Shown here: positions 1-8,423 of the stretch, one piece after another
How the letters are laid out: each line of letters starts with the position of its first letter
How positions within the stretch are numbered: position 1 is the first letter of the stretch
The notes under the pieces: model-generated
What the model was told of the DNA's origin: nothing
Seen by the model: only the letters and a program-made list of their open reading frames with translations
Database searches by the model: none
Made by a program: the position numbers and the translations under genes
Assembly (NCBI GenBank): GCA_016793325.1
Contig: JAEUKI010000040.1
Coordinates: 1-64,000 of the forward strand
Direction: 5' to 3'
Source of the DNA: Myxococcales bacterium
GTDB taxonomy: Bacteria; Myxococcota_A; Polyangia; Polyangiales; Ga0077539
Length of the DNA: 64,000 nt

Positions 1-132
1 GCCGAGTTGATTGGCCGCGTGGCCAACTTCGAGCACACCGCGAGAAAGGATCCCGAACGCCTCCGCGAACGCCTCGGTCTCCCGATGAAGCTCGACCCGG
101 CTGTGGAAAAACTACGATGCCCGTCGCGGTAG
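1..132 (+). CDS. C-terminal fragment of a hypothetical protein (cut by left edge)
   Basis: Reading frame 1 is open from the first base to a TAG at 130-132 and gives 43 residues, charged and helix-like (ELIGRVANFEHTARKDPERL near its start). It is the tail of a gene that begins outside the window. There is no recognisable motif, so the call rests on the open frame and plausible composition only; it could be a chance open frame. Confidence 0.35.
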   Translation, partial: AELIGRVANFEHTARKDPERLRERLGLPMKLDPAVEKLRCPSR

Positions 133-368
133 TGGTTTAGAGGCACGAGTGGAAACGGTGCTCGCGGCACACGCGCCCGGCTTTCGAACTGCGACGCAGC
201 CCTTGGCAGCCGTCGTTGACCTTGGGCCGCTCCGACACTCTCGCGGGGGTTTAAGGCATTGGTCTTCGTGGCCGACGAACCCACGACGCAAAACACCTCG
301 TTGGCGGCGAAAGGCAAGAAGCCCCGGCGACCGAGTGAGGATCGCGAGGGCTTCTTTGTGTGCGTGAA
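133..368. terminator. Intergenic region with a bidirectional hairpin terminator at 316-356
   Basis: Between the left-edge fragment and the AIPR gene I see no convincing gene. An inverted repeat, AAGAAGCCC (316-324) and GGGCTTCTT (348-356), has an inner GCGA/TCGC pairing, so the two arms extend into a longer stem. A short T-rich stretch follows on the plus side. It lies 12 bp beyond the stop codon of the minus-strand AIPR gene and could end transcription from either side. Confidence 0.5.
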
Positions 369-1550
369 CTACGCGGTGCGGTACTTCAGGTAGCTGGTGA
401 CCATCGGCTGCAGCGCAGCGTAGCTGTTGGGGTCCTTACCCATCTTCGCGGGATCACCAGACCCGTTCGCGAACACAAGGTACGCCTGGTTCACGAGGTC
501 GGACATGTCGTAGTCCTTCGGGACCCGGAGGCACCAGCGGCCAGCCTTCGCGTCCTCGCGCGCGAAGTTGCCGAGCGCAGACATCACGGGGAAGAGCACC
601 CCCATGCGCACGTCGAGGACCTCGCCCTTCGGCCCCTTCCTCACGGGGCTGCGGCGCTCATGCTTGCCACTCTTCTGCCGGAACACGCCGAACGCGGGGT
701 GGGTGTGCAGCGACTTGTAGAGTTCGTGTGCGTCGTACGCGACTTCCAAGAAGAACCTCTTCGCGTCGGCGTACTCGGACTTGGTCATGATCTCGTTGAA
801 GTCGTCGAGGCACACGGCCTTCTGCGAGAAGGCGTAGGCCCGCGCGCCGCTGACGGCCTCCTTCCCCGCAGCCCTCGGCATCTTGATCGACGAGGGCACG
901 ATCACGGTGATGACCTGGATGAGCTTCTCGGTGTCGATGAACCCGTTCTCGGGCAGGTCCGTCTCGGACTTGCGGAGATTCACCTTCGGGTCGTGCTTGC
1001 GCATCGCGGCCTCAAGCTCGTCAAAGAGCCCCTTCGCGCCGTAGGTCGAGACCGGGATCACACGGTTCTGGAAGTTGCGCGCGATCGTGATGTCCGACGC
1101 CAAGCTGCTGTCGCCGCAGACGATGACCTCGAAGTGGATCGGCGGCGGCTCGCTGCCCTCGCCCTGCTCCTCGTAGAAGTCCTTGAGCACGCCGCGGGTC
1201 TGGCTGCCGTTGATGATCGAGGCGTTGGTCAGCTCAAGAACACAGTTCTTGTCATCAACGGTCGCTCCCGTGCAGACGATCGTGATGCCGCTGTTGAGCA
1301 TCGCGAAGTCCTCGGGGCGGGCCTCGAGCGTCGAGCGGATCGCGTCATTCACGTCCGTCCGCTTCTTGATCTTCTTCCCGTTGACCTCGGTCTCGAGGTA
1401 CTGGCGGACGTTCTGGTCGTCCGGCAGGTCGAAGAACTCACCCGAGGGGGCGACCCCGCAGCGGCGTTCGCGCTTCAGGTCGAGGTCTGCCTTGGAGGTG
1501 ACGTTGCGGAGGACTTCGTAGTGGATCTTGTGCTTGTTCGAAATAACCAC
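369..1550 (-). CDS. AIPR-family (abortive infection phage resistance) protein
   Basis: The product is about 393 aa. Residues ~85-120 carry the family hallmark: an NSGITIVCTG segment, then NASIINGSQT, the Asn-Gly-x-Gln-Thr block typical of AIPR (PF10592) proteins. These are anti-phage proteins of incompletely known mechanism, often found with modification or restriction genes. I chose the GTG at 1550, which has AGGCAG just upstream, over a TTG at 1664, because the extra 38 residues are basic and family-unlike and overlap unrelated sequence. The gene stands alone, 250 bp beyond the end of the small-protein operon that runs in the same direction. The family assignment is fairly secure; a role in phage defence is inferred from the family. 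Confidence 0.8.
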   Translation of the reverse strand: MVISNKHKIHYEVLRNVTSKADLDLKRERRCGVAPSGEFFDLPDDQNVRQYLETEVNGKKIKKRTDVNDAIRSTLEARPEDFAMLNSGITIVCTGATVDDKNCVLELTNASIINGSQTRGVLKDFYEEQGEGSEPPPIHFEVIVCGDSSLASDITIARNFQNRVIPVSTYGAKGLFDELEAAMRKHDPKVNLRKSETDLPENGFIDTEKLIQVITVIVPSSIKMPRAAGKEAVSGARAYAFSQKAVCLDDFNEIMTKSEYADAKRFFLEVAYDAHELYKSLHTHPAFGVFRQKSGKHERRSPVRKGPKGEVLDVRMGVLFPVMSALGNFAREDAKAGRWCLRVPKDYDMSDLVNQAYLVFANGSGDPAKMGKDPNSYAALQPMVTSYLKYRTA

Positions 1551-1803
1551 GATTGCTGCCTGGCCTTTCCGACGAAGTCCCCATAGTGGGTCGCCCGGCA
1601 CCGCCGAAGACCTGAAAGGACGTTCGCCAAACTTCCCAAGGGCATACTCAGGAAGAGAATGCAACGGTAGCTTTCCAGCCTCGCGCCGTCAACCACTGTG
1701 CGTTGACCAACCGAAACAACCAGTGCTGCCGCAGCACGAAGAGGAGGCAGGTTCGTGGGCGGGTGCCCGTGACGATGACGCTCGGCTCGCTTCCCGATGG
1801 TGA

Positions 1804-2382
1804 TCAGGCAGCGTGCTTGGTCAGCTCAACTGCCCGGCGCACCACCGCCAAATCGACCCCAGCCTTGCTGTCATCCGCGGAGGGGCGCGCCTCGAGCGCG
1901 TAGGCGACAAGGAATCGTAGCCCCCAGTTGACGGCGAGGCCCAGCGCAAGCCCGCGGTTGTGATGGTCAAGGATCGTCGGGCGATCTGTGACGCCCGCAT
2001 TCACGAGCGCCTCGTCGAGATGCTGCTTGAAGAGCGACGCAGGAGTGCCCACGGGCCACGCCACCGCAGCATCGACCTCGCGCAGTTGCCCTTCCAGCCT
2101 CTGCACGTTCTTGATCGCCGAGAGCCACTCGCGCTCCCCAGGCACGATGCCGATGCGCCTGCACGCGGCCGCGAGCACGAAGCAGAGCGGCGAGTAGAGC
2201 GCGCCCGCGTCGTCGAGTTCGCTGTGTACGACCACCTTCGCGTTCCGCGTGAGCACGCCGAGAATCGCAGCCTGCTTGTGTGGCTCGTGCGCCGCGACGG
2301 CGAACACCGTGCGGTCGCAGAAGTCGATGATGCTCTTGAGCCAGTCGCGCAGTTCCACTGCGGCGCGTTCGAGTGCGTCCAT
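1804..2382 (-). CDS. Hypothetical protein, last gene of a four-gene operon
   Basis: 192 aa, mostly alpha-helical by eye, with no family I recognise. The ATG at 2382 follows a GGAGGG ribosome site and lies 5 bp after the stop of the preceding gene, so translation is probably coupled. The middle has a hydrophobic stretch (LCFVLAAACRR, near residue 65) too short and polar-flanked to be a clear membrane segment. Three small genes precede it in the same direction. Such small-gene operons next to integrases are common on integrative elements of myxobacteria; a plasmid-maintenance or regulatory role is only inference. Confidence 0.65.
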   Translation of the reverse strand: MDALERAAVELRDWLKSIIDFCDRTVFAVAAHEPHKQAAILGVLTRNAKVVVHSELDDAGALYSPLCFVLAAACRRIGIVPGEREWLSAIKNVQRLEGQLREVDAAVAWPVGTPASLFKQHLDEALVNAGVTDRPTILDHHNRGLALGLAVNWGLRFLVAYALEARPSADDSKAGVDLAVVRRAVELTKHAA

Positions 2383-2387
2383 GGGCC

Positions 2388-2840
2388 TTATCCCTCCACC
2401 TCGAGGCACGACTGAATCGAGCCGAGGTTGTCGAAGAACACATCGCTGATGAGCGCCGTCGGAGGTTCTGCCGCACGCGGCGTCTCGCGTGTCGACGCGG
2501 AGGGGGCGGGCGCGAGTGCAAGCTCCGCGAGTCCTCGCTCGACGAGCATGGCCGCGATCTGCGACGGGCTCACGCTCTTGCCCTCCTGGCTCAGCGTCGC
2601 GGCGAGCTGCTCGAGCTCTTCCCAGCGTGAGGGCTGGAAGCGCACGACGCGCGTCATCGTCCAGTCGGGGTCCGTCGGGCGTCCGCCCGTGGACTTGATC
2701 CGCTGCTCGACCTCGACACGCAGTTGCAGGAGATCGAGCGGCCCCTTGCTCGGCGTGCCGGGCACGGACACGACGCGCGACGAGCCGAGCGCTTTGCCCA
2801 CGCGCGTGGGGTCGAGTCGCTTTCGTTCGGTGGTCTTCAC
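2388..2840 (-). CDS. Small basic protein with ribbon-helix-helix-like segment
   Basis: 150 aa, starting at a GTG whose bases overlap the TGA of the upstream gene (GTGA at 2837-2840). Residues ~70-115 read as a beta strand (TRVVRFQPSRWEEL) followed by two helices (LEQLAATLSQ, SPSQIAAMLVERGL). This is the pattern of an Arc/CopG ribbon-helix-helix DNA-binding domain, but it is a fold guess from pattern only. The N-terminus is basic and the C-terminus Ala/Pro-rich. The product could be a DNA-binding partner of its operon neighbours, for example in partition or copy control. Confidence 0.6.
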   Translation of the reverse strand: MKTTERKRLDPTRVGKALGSSRVVSVPGTPSKGPLDLLQLRVEVEQRIKSTGGRPTDPDWTMTRVVRFQPSRWEELEQLAATLSQEGKSVSPSQIAAMLVERGLAELALAPAPSASTRETPRAAEPPTALISDVFFDNLGSIQSCLEVEG

Positions 2841-3253
2841 TTCGCCTTCGCCTTCTCCTCCTCGTCCGCGTCGTACTCGGTGATGCCGTGGTACGCGCCA
2901 TCGACGATCACGCCGATCTCCCCTTGGCGAGCTTCGCGACCGAGCCGGTGCAGGAAGCGCCGCAGTGCTGCGAGCGCTTCGTCGGTCACGTCCGCTTCGG
3001 CGGCGTAGGTCGTGACGAGCACGGTGTCGTCGAACACGAGTGCGCCGTTCGCGGCGTCGTCGCGCCAAACACCGCGCCCCGGCGGAAACGCGGTTGCGCC
3101 GCGGAACAGCGTCCCGAAGGCGCGTAGTGCTTCGTCGCGCCAGAACGGTTGGTCGATGGGTTTGCTCACCCGATCGACACTCGGGATGAAGAGCGTGATC
3201 TGTACGGTCCCAGCAGTGGGTCCCGCGCCGAGCATGGCGCCGACGTTGGCCAT
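2837..3253 (-). CDS. Hypothetical protein, second gene of operon
   Basis: 138 aa from the ATG at 3253, which has AAAGGACAG upstream; longer in-frame starts exist but lack a ribosome site. The N-terminal half is beta-strand-rich (VQITLFIPSVDR, VFDDTVLVTTYAA), with one predicted helix (ALAALRRFLHRLGREA) and a charged DEEEKAKAK tail. I do not recognise the family. It sits between a 110-aa gene upstream and an RHH-like gene with which it overlaps by 4 bp. Confidence 0.65.
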   Translation of the reverse strand: MANVGAMLGAGPTAGTVQITLFIPSVDRVSKPIDQPFWRDEALRAFGTLFRGATAFPPGRGVWRDDAANGALVFDDTVLVTTYAAEADVTDEALAALRRFLHRLGREARQGEIGVIVDGAYHGITEYDADEEEKAKAK

Positions 3254-3363
3254 TGGATGAAGCCTGTCCTTTCTATATCGAAAGTCAACCGGCAGACCAG
3301 CAGTGTTTTCGCTGGGCTTCTCGGCGACCCAGCCCGCTGCACGCAGGTGCGCGCTGCTTGCGA

Positions 3364-3696
3364 TCAACGTCGCGTCGAGCGCTTGCGGGTATGTCGGAAC
3401 ATCTCGGGGAGCACCGCCTCGAGGTCGAGCGCCTTCGCGTCGACAGCAGCAGCCTGGCGCAGCAAGGTGGGATCCTGGTGCGCCCCGGCGAAGAACAGAA
3501 TCGCGAGCGCGGTGCGCATGAGGGACACGCGTGTGCCTTCGTCGAAGCTCATGCCCATGCTCATCGCGTAGCGGAGCGTCATCAGGGCGTGGTCGACTGC
3601 CACGAACTCGCCGGCGAGCTGATCGCGCACGAACGCTTCGAACTGCTCTTGGCTGAGCGTGGGGACGGTGACGTTGGGCACGGTGGGTTCGTTCAT
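3364..3696 (-). CDS. Hypothetical helical protein, first gene of operon
   Basis: 110 aa, starting at the ATG at 3696 with a strong GGAGGT site. It is all-helical by eye with a basic C-terminus (RHTRKRSTRR), and no family is recognised. It is the first of four genes on the minus strand (3696 to 1804) with gaps from 110 bp down to overlaps. A promoter should lie between it and the duplicated repeat starting at 3776, but I cannot assign its boxes. Confidence 0.6.
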   Translation of the reverse strand: MNEPTVPNVTVPTLSQEQFEAFVRDQLAGEFVAVDHALMTLRYAMSMGMSFDEGTRVSLMRTALAILFFAGAHQDPTLLRQAAAVDAKALDLEAVLPEMFRHTRKRSTRR

Positions 3697-3775
3697 GGAT
3701 GCAGGACCTCCACGCACTCCATCGCTGTGCGCCTCACGGTCGTGCGCACCATTCGAACCACACATTGCGGACAGA

Positions 3776-3963
3776 TAGTGCGTTGGGGCAGCCGGGCGTC
3801 GTTGGAACGCAACGGCACTACGCGCTCTCGTCGGGACTGCACGCTGGCGGAACGCCGGGAGTCCTGGTGGCGCGTTGGCGGAGTTACGGGCCCGCGAGCC
3901 CGGCCGCCCCTTCGCGTGGAGGTTCTGCTCTTCGTCACCGCGTCGTGTCTTCGTCCCACGGGA
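3776..3963. repeat. Direct repeat copy A (~188 bp), duplicated at 5617-5804
   Basis: This stretch and 5617-5804 match at about nine bases in ten over 188 bp, from TAGTGCGT to CTTCGTCCCACGGGA. In each case it lies just 3' of, and overlaps the last codons of, one of two paralogous minus-strand genes (3935-4579 and 5776-6405). The repeat therefore belongs to a duplicated gene-plus-flank unit and is not a mobile element of its own. Confidence 0.8.
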
Positions 3964-4579
3964 GGCAGATGCGATCGGCGACTTCGTCGATCGTCAACTG
4001 CGCCAGCTCACGCCTCGAGAGGCCAAGGGCCTTGATCTCCGAACGGTTCGCAAACCCCTTCGCGAGAGGCGCGAACGCCACGAGCGGGTACATCGAGTCT
4101 GGCACCACCGCCTCGAAGTCAGCGAGGGTCTTGGTCCAGTCTTCCGTTTCGACGAAGTAGGACTTCCACGCTCGTGCATCCCCCCAGTCAGGCAGGAACT
4201 GGCCGTCCACAATCACGATACCGCCCGGCCGGACGAAGTAGCCTTCGTCATTCACGCGCAGACGCGCAGCAGGAAGCTTCTTCGAGACCCACCGCAAGAA
4301 GCGGATCACGAGGTGCGTCTTCCATGCGTCTCCGTTGGTCGGAATCATCGCGATCGCAGCGGGATAGTCCAGCACCTCTGGTGACCAGCTTGGGTGCGTC
4401 GAGTGATCCCAGAACTCATATAGGTCGAACGGTTGCAGGTTGAGACCGTCGGGAGACCATACGAAGCGCTGGTTTGCGTTCTCTTGAACCCTTTCGATGG
4501 CGTTCATCGTCTCGTGGAAGAGTTCATCCTCCGGGCAGTACATCAAGACACGCAAGGCATTGCGAGTTTCGTTGGGCAT
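3935..4579 (-). CDS. Hypothetical protein, paralogue of the 5776-6405 gene
   Basis: 214 aa from the ATG at 4579. It is clearly homologous to the product of 5776-6405: both contain an L-V-x-RFL-x-WVS-(K/R)-x-LP-x-AR segment in the middle and end in (C/R)-(L/F)-PWDE followed by a few residues. No catalytic motif or membrane segment is visible and I do not recognise the family. The two copies bracket an HNH nuclease gene on the opposite strand, an arrangement reminiscent of immunity genes beside a toxin, but nothing in the sequence proves such a role. Confidence 0.7.
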   Translation of the reverse strand: MPNETRNALRVLMYCPEDELFHETMNAIERVQENANQRFVWSPDGLNLQPFDLYEFWDHSTHPSWSPEVLDYPAAIAMIPTNGDAWKTHLVIRFLRWVSKKLPAARLRVNDEGYFVRPGGIVIVDGQFLPDWGDARAWKSYFVETEDWTKTLADFEAVVPDSMYPLVAFAPLAKGFANRSEIKALGLSRRELAQLTIDEVADRICLPWDEDTTR

Positions 4580-4591
4580 AGGTGTTTTGGA

Positions 4592-4621
4592 TAGGAATGA
4601 GTTCGGGCCCGTTCCTCGCCT
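4592..4621. repeat. 30-bp direct repeat upstream of paralogue A (copy at 6420-6449)
   Basis: TAGGAATGAGTTCGGGCCCG and the following ten bases are identical at 4592-4621 and 6420-6449, in each case just upstream of a paralogue's start codon. Weaker similarity continues for about 70 bp. The duplicated unit therefore included promoter DNA, and both paralogues probably share their regulation. Confidence 0.8.
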
Positions 4622-4814
4622 TGGCACCACCGTCGAACTCGGTCGATCGCAACTCGGGAAGAGCGTCACCTCCGCTCGTCCATCGCTGCCGCCGTAGTCA
4701 CCGTGCGCAGCATCGAAGCATGCTTCGACTCGGAGCGCGCGAGACCAACGACCGCGCGGCGGGCCTGCATCCGCGGCTACACGGGGCTTGTTGCAGGGGT
4801 GCTAGAGTCACGCG

Positions 4815-5495
4815 ATGTCGAAGTACAGATTCTCCGCCGCCCAGCGCCTCGCGGTCTGGTCGACGTTCGACGGGTGCTGTTTTTGGTGTACGACACTCAT
4901 CCGTCTGAATGACATGGTGGTCGATCATGTCGTCCCCGAGACTCTCGGGAACGACTCCGCCAAGGTTGCACAGCTCAAGGCCGACTACGCTCTCCCCGCC
5001 GACTTCGGTGTGAATGACTTTCGCAACTGGGTGCCAACGTGCATGCGTTGCAACACAACGAAGGGAGCGACGCTGTATCCAGGCTCACCCGCCTTCTTGG
5101 CGGTCCTGTCGAGCGTTGTGAAACGAGGCGTGCTCGCGCACAAAGCTCACGCTCGATTCCTCGCTGACAAGAAGAAAGACAAGGCTCTCGGTCGTCTCGC
5201 CGTGTACCTCGAGACAGGCGTAGTGGATGCCGACGACGTGCGGACTCTACTGCCACCCGAGGAACTGCCGCCGCCGTTCGTACCGGGACGCGAACCGATG
5301 TACGTCTTCACAGACGCGATCCAGGTTCTGGGAAAGCTGAGCGAACACGTTGAACTCGTGATCGAGAGGTTTGGTGTCGGCGCGCGAAACACAGCACCCA
5401 GCCCAGGGTCTGGTTGGACCTGCGGCCACTGTGGTAGCACCGGACCGTGGAGTGGTGCCCGTTGCCAGAACTGTGGCCAAATGAGCGACGATTAG
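4815..5495 (+). CDS. HNH endonuclease with C-terminal zinc ribbon
   Basis: 226 aa. Residues ~19-80 hold an HNH fold: CCFWC, VDHVVP, then CMRCNTTKG, i.e. two CxxC zinc pairs around the DHxxP catalytic His. The C-terminus has a second zinc ribbon (CGHCGS...CQNCGQ, residues ~199-222), often a nucleic-acid- or protein-binding add-on. The ATG at 4815 is preceded by only about 14 bp after TGCTAGAGT, which resembles a -10 box, so the message may be nearly leaderless. It lies inside the segmental duplication, between the two paralogues and on the opposite strand. A DNA-cleaving role in defence or homing is likely; the target is unknown. Confidence 0.85.
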   Translation: MSKYRFSAAQRLAVWSTFDGCCFWCTTLIRLNDMVVDHVVPETLGNDSAKVAQLKADYALPADFGVNDFRNWVPTCMRCNTTKGATLYPGSPAFLAVLSSVVKRGVLAHKAHARFLADKKKDKALGRLAVYLETGVVDADDVRTLLPPEELPPPFVPGREPMYVFTDAIQVLGKLSEHVELVIERFGVGARNTAPSPGSGWTCGHCGSTGPWSGARCQNCGQMSDD

Positions 5496-5616
5496 GTCGT
5501 GTGGCCATCAGTTCTGTACCACTGCTTTCGGCACCCGCTTAAGCCTTCTCCACCCACCTCAATCTACGCCGCTCAGGTACCGCAGCGACGCTGCAACCGG
5601 AGAAGTGGTCGAGAGG

Positions 5617-5804
5617 TAGTGCGTCGGGGCAGCCGGGCGTCGCTAGAACGCAACGGCACTTCGCGCTCTCATCGGGACTACACGCTGGCGAAACGCCCGG
5701 AGTCCTGGTGGCGCGTTGGCAGAGTCACGGGCCCGCGAGCCCGGCCACCCCTTCGCGTGGAGGTTCTGCTCTTCGTTACTGCGTCGCGCCTTCGTCCCAC
5801 GGGA
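5617..5804. repeat. Direct repeat copy B (~188 bp) of 3776-3963
   Basis: Second copy of the repeat at 3776-3963, placed identically at the 3' end of the second paralogue. The region 5496-5616 between the HNH gene and this repeat holds nothing I can identify. Confidence 0.8.
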
Positions 5805-6405
5805 ACCGGATGCAGTTGGCGACCTGTTCGAGGTTCAACCGCACCAGATCCTTCGCGGACAGTCCGAGCGCTCGGATCTCCGGTCGATCGAGGTAGTCGA
5901 TGGCGGGAATGGAAGCGAAGAGAACGCCCATCCGTGCGTGAACGATCGCTTTGTCGAGGACTGGGAGTAGATCCCTCGGCCCGGACTCGGTGAGGTACTT
6001 GCGCTGCTTGGCGACACCCTTCATGTCGATCTGCCAGCGTCCGGCACGGAGTTCCAAGTAGCCGACGAGTACGTAGTCGCCTTCGTCATGGATGATGAGC
6101 CTAGCCTCGGGTAACTCTCTCGAGACCCATGCCAGAAACCGCAAAACCAACGCGGCGTTCCACTCGTCGTCCGCTACCTTGGTGAAGCCCCATGCAACGG
6201 GAATGCTGCCGTATCGCTCACGAAAAGACTCGTCGAACAGATCGTATTCGTACTCCTCGTCCTTGTCGGTCTGCTCGAGGGAGAGCCGCTCAGCGGTCCA
6301 CGAAAAACTTTCATTCATTACACGTTGAATGCGCTCGATCGCAGGCCATGCCCGCTGAATTGACTCCTCACTCGTGAAGATGTTGTAGTGCAACGTTCTG
6401 CCCAT
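5776..6405 (-). CDS. Hypothetical protein, paralogue of the 3935-4579 gene
   Basis: 209 aa from the ATG at 6405. It shares with 3935-4579 the central RFL-x-WVS-(K/R)-x-LP-x-AR motif and the C-terminal PWDE ending. The N-terminal third has diverged and includes an acidic stretch (DKDEEYEYD). Divergence in protein but near-identity in flanks suggests either recent gene conversion of the flanks or selection for change in the protein. Function is unknown. Confidence 0.7.
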   Translation of the reverse strand: MGRTLHYNIFTSEESIQRAWPAIERIQRVMNESFSWTAERLSLEQTDKDEEYEYDLFDESFRERYGSIPVAWGFTKVADDEWNAALVLRFLAWVSRELPEARLIIHDEGDYVLVGYLELRAGRWQIDMKGVAKQRKYLTESGPRDLLPVLDKAIVHARMGVLFASIPAIDYLDRPEIRALGLSAKDLVRLNLEQVANCIRFPWDEGATQ

Positions 6406-6419
6406 AGAGATGAATTGGC

Positions 6420-6449
6420 TAGGAATGAGTTCGGGCCCGTTCCTCGCCT
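6420..6449. repeat. 30-bp direct repeat upstream of paralogue B
   Basis: Second copy of the 30-bp repeat at 4592-4621, 14 bp upstream of the start codon at 6405. It probably contains shared promoter or operator DNA. Confidence 0.75.
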
Positions 6450-6579
6450 CAGCATCACCGTAGGTCGGATCGTTCGCAGCGTCGGTTGAGCGTCACCTCC
6501 ACTCCCCTATCGCCGCACGCCTCCCCCTCGTGCGCGCATCGTTCATAGACGCGCGCACGAAGGTCGGGCCACCACGGCT

Positions 6580-6909
6580 TCACACCGCGGTCATCTTCGC
6601 GAGCAACGCTTCGAGCGGCGCGAGCGGGAGCATCAGCGTGATGCCTCCGCGGTGCGTCCGCGCGAGCAGTGTCTCGATCTCGCCGCACAGAGGGTGCTTG
6701 TTCTGCACGAACGCGTCCCGAAGTGCGGGGAGCGACGTGACCAGCCAAGCTCCGAATGGGGGCAGCTCCTGACTGGGCGTCCGCGCGAGCTGGATCAGGC
6801 AGAAGAGCAGCGCCTTGCGGAGCGCCGCGGCCTCGTCTCGCTCATCCGTGAGATCGTCGATCATCGCCTTGGTCAGGATCGCGTCGAGGGGATCGTTCTT
6901 CTTGGGCAT
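6580..6909 (-). CDS. Hypothetical protein
   Basis: 109 aa from the ATG at 6909, with GGAGGT upstream. It is helical and leucine-rich in its second half (GGITLMLPLAPLEALLAK), with no recognised family. It lies 71 bp downstream of the integrase stop codon, in the same direction, and may be the distal gene of the integrase operon. Confidence 0.55.
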   Translation of the reverse strand: MPKKNDPLDAILTKAMIDDLTDERDEAAALRKALLFCLIQLARTPSQELPPFGAWLVTSLPALRDAFVQNKHPLCGEIETLLARTHRGGITLMLPLAPLEALLAKMTAV

Positions 6910-6980
6910 GGATACCTCCACGCCTCTATCGCGCCCGAGCACCTTCCCGTGCGCGTTCACGCCGTACAAAGAGACGAACG

Positions 6981-8423
6981 CTACGACGACTCGTCCTCGG
7001 GCGAAGACGCGTGCCTCTCGATCATGCGTTGCACTGCCTCTGCGATCGAGCTCGCGGGCTGTGCGTTCGCTTGCGGCTCGGGATCAGACTCCGCGGGCAG
7101 CGCGATGGCGAGCTTCGAGACCTCGCTACAGAGGCGTTGCCACTGGCCGCGGGCATAGGTGTCGAAAGCCGTGCGCGGCGGCGCGTGCGTGATCCAACGC
7201 AGGATGTTGCCGTCAGCCCCATCGTCGAGCGCATGGGTAATGAACGAGTGCCGCATGGTGTGCTGGTGCCGGTGCTCGATGCCGAGCTTCGCGCAGTCGC
7301 GGCCGAGGTCGCGGTTGTGGCGGTTCGTGTTGCGCACCTCGTTGTGCTGGTTGGGCACGATGAGGTCTGCATCCGTAGGCTCGCGGCCCATGTAGAGCGC
7401 GAAGCCCTTCGTGCGCCAACGCTCGAGGATGGGTGCGAGGGTCGGATGCACGGGCGCGAACTTGATGGCGCCCGTCTTCGTCTGTGCTTCGCGCAGCGAG
7501 ACACTCTTCACCGCACGCGCGATCGTGAGACGGCCGAGCGGCTTCGTCTTCGGGTCGTAGTCCTTGAAGCGCAGCACGGCGAGCTCGCCCACTCGCATCC
7601 CGGTCAAGAACTGCAACGCGTAGCTCACACGGCGCACCTCGGGGATGCGCTCGTCCGTCAGCAGCCGCACGATCTCCTCCCGGCTGTAGAGCCAGCCTTG
7701 GCGCGCGGTCGGGTCCTTGTCCTCGATCGCGGGCAGCTTGCCACGGATGGGCGCGCAGGGATTCGCCGCGATGAACTCGTCGATCACGGCTGCGTCGAGC
7801 GAACGCCTGAGTACATCATAGGCACTGCGAACCGTGCGCGGTGCCAGCGTGCCGCCACGCTCGGACGGACGCTTCGAGAGCCACTGAATGTGCGCGAGCA
7901 CATGCTTGGCGCGCAGGTCCACGAGCGGCACCAAGGCGATCACCGACGGTGCCAGGTAGAGTTCGATCCTCGCCGCATCCTTCGGCTTCGACTCGTACGT
8001 CTGCGTCTCGATCCACTTGCGCGCATACGAGAGCACCGTCTCGATGATGGGCACTTCGGTTGCGCGAGGCGTCGCGCGGGCCGGAACCCTGGCGACCGCG
8101 ACACGCGCGGGCTCACTCGTCGGGAGCACTCTGGCACGTGTCGCTACGGGCGCGAGTACGGGAGCCGCGGGCTCGGGCAACGCGGGCACGAGTGTCGTGG
8201 CAGGCAGGCTCTTGCCCGCGAACGGGTCCCAGAGCCCCGCGTCGTAGCGACGCTGAAGCTCGGCGGCGACGGCGCGTGCGTAGCGCAGATCGACGTCGAC
8301 GCCGTCGGGCCTCGGCGGGCAGGGCGCGATGAATCGACTCGGCTTCGTGCCCGGCGCGAGCGAGATCGCGACCACGATCGTGCCGTGGCGGACGTACGCA
8401 GAGCCTGTGCGCGGACGAGTCAT
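6981..8423 (-). CDS. Tyrosine recombinase (phage-type integrase)
   Basis: 480 aa. The C-terminal catalytic domain has the tyrosine-recombinase set: Arg in TGMRVGE (~residue 272), His-x-x-Arg in HTMRHSF (~387-390), a second His (ITHAPP) and the nucleophile Tyr in FDTYARG (~420). The N-terminal ~130 residues are Pro/Ala-rich and probably include an arm-binding segment, with the core-binding SAM-like domain in between. The start ATG at 8423 overlaps the upstream Xis-like gene's stop by 4 bp. It presumably integrates or excises the conjugative element at 7-28 kb, which has a second, unrelated integrase at its other end. Its own attachment site is not evident. Confidence 0.9.
   Translation of the reverse strand: MTRPRTGSAYVRHGTIVVAISLAPGTKPSRFIAPCPPRPDGVDVDLRYARAVAAELQRRYDAGLWDPFAGKSLPATTLVPALPEPAAPVLAPVATRARVLPTSEPARVAVARVPARATPRATEVPIIETVLSYARKWIETQTYESKPKDAARIELYLAPSVIALVPLVDLRAKHVLAHIQWLSKRPSERGGTLAPRTVRSAYDVLRRSLDAAVIDEFIAANPCAPIRGKLPAIEDKDPTARQGWLYSREEIVRLLTDERIPEVRRVSYALQFLTGMRVGELAVLRFKDYDPKTKPLGRLTIARAVKSVSLREAQTKTGAIKFAPVHPTLAPILERWRTKGFALYMGREPTDADLIVPNQHNEVRNTNRHNRDLGRDCAKLGIEHRHQHTMRHSFITHALDDGADGNILRWITHAPPRTAFDTYARGQWQRLCSEVSKLAIALPAESDPEPQANAQPASSIAEAVQRMIERHASSPEDESS

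Noticed and set aside
360..1586. Long plus-strand open frame (408 codons) opposite the AIPR gene
   Set aside because: Composition is Arg/Val/Leu/Glu-rich shadow translation; the minus strand has the NSGIT and NGSQT family motifs.
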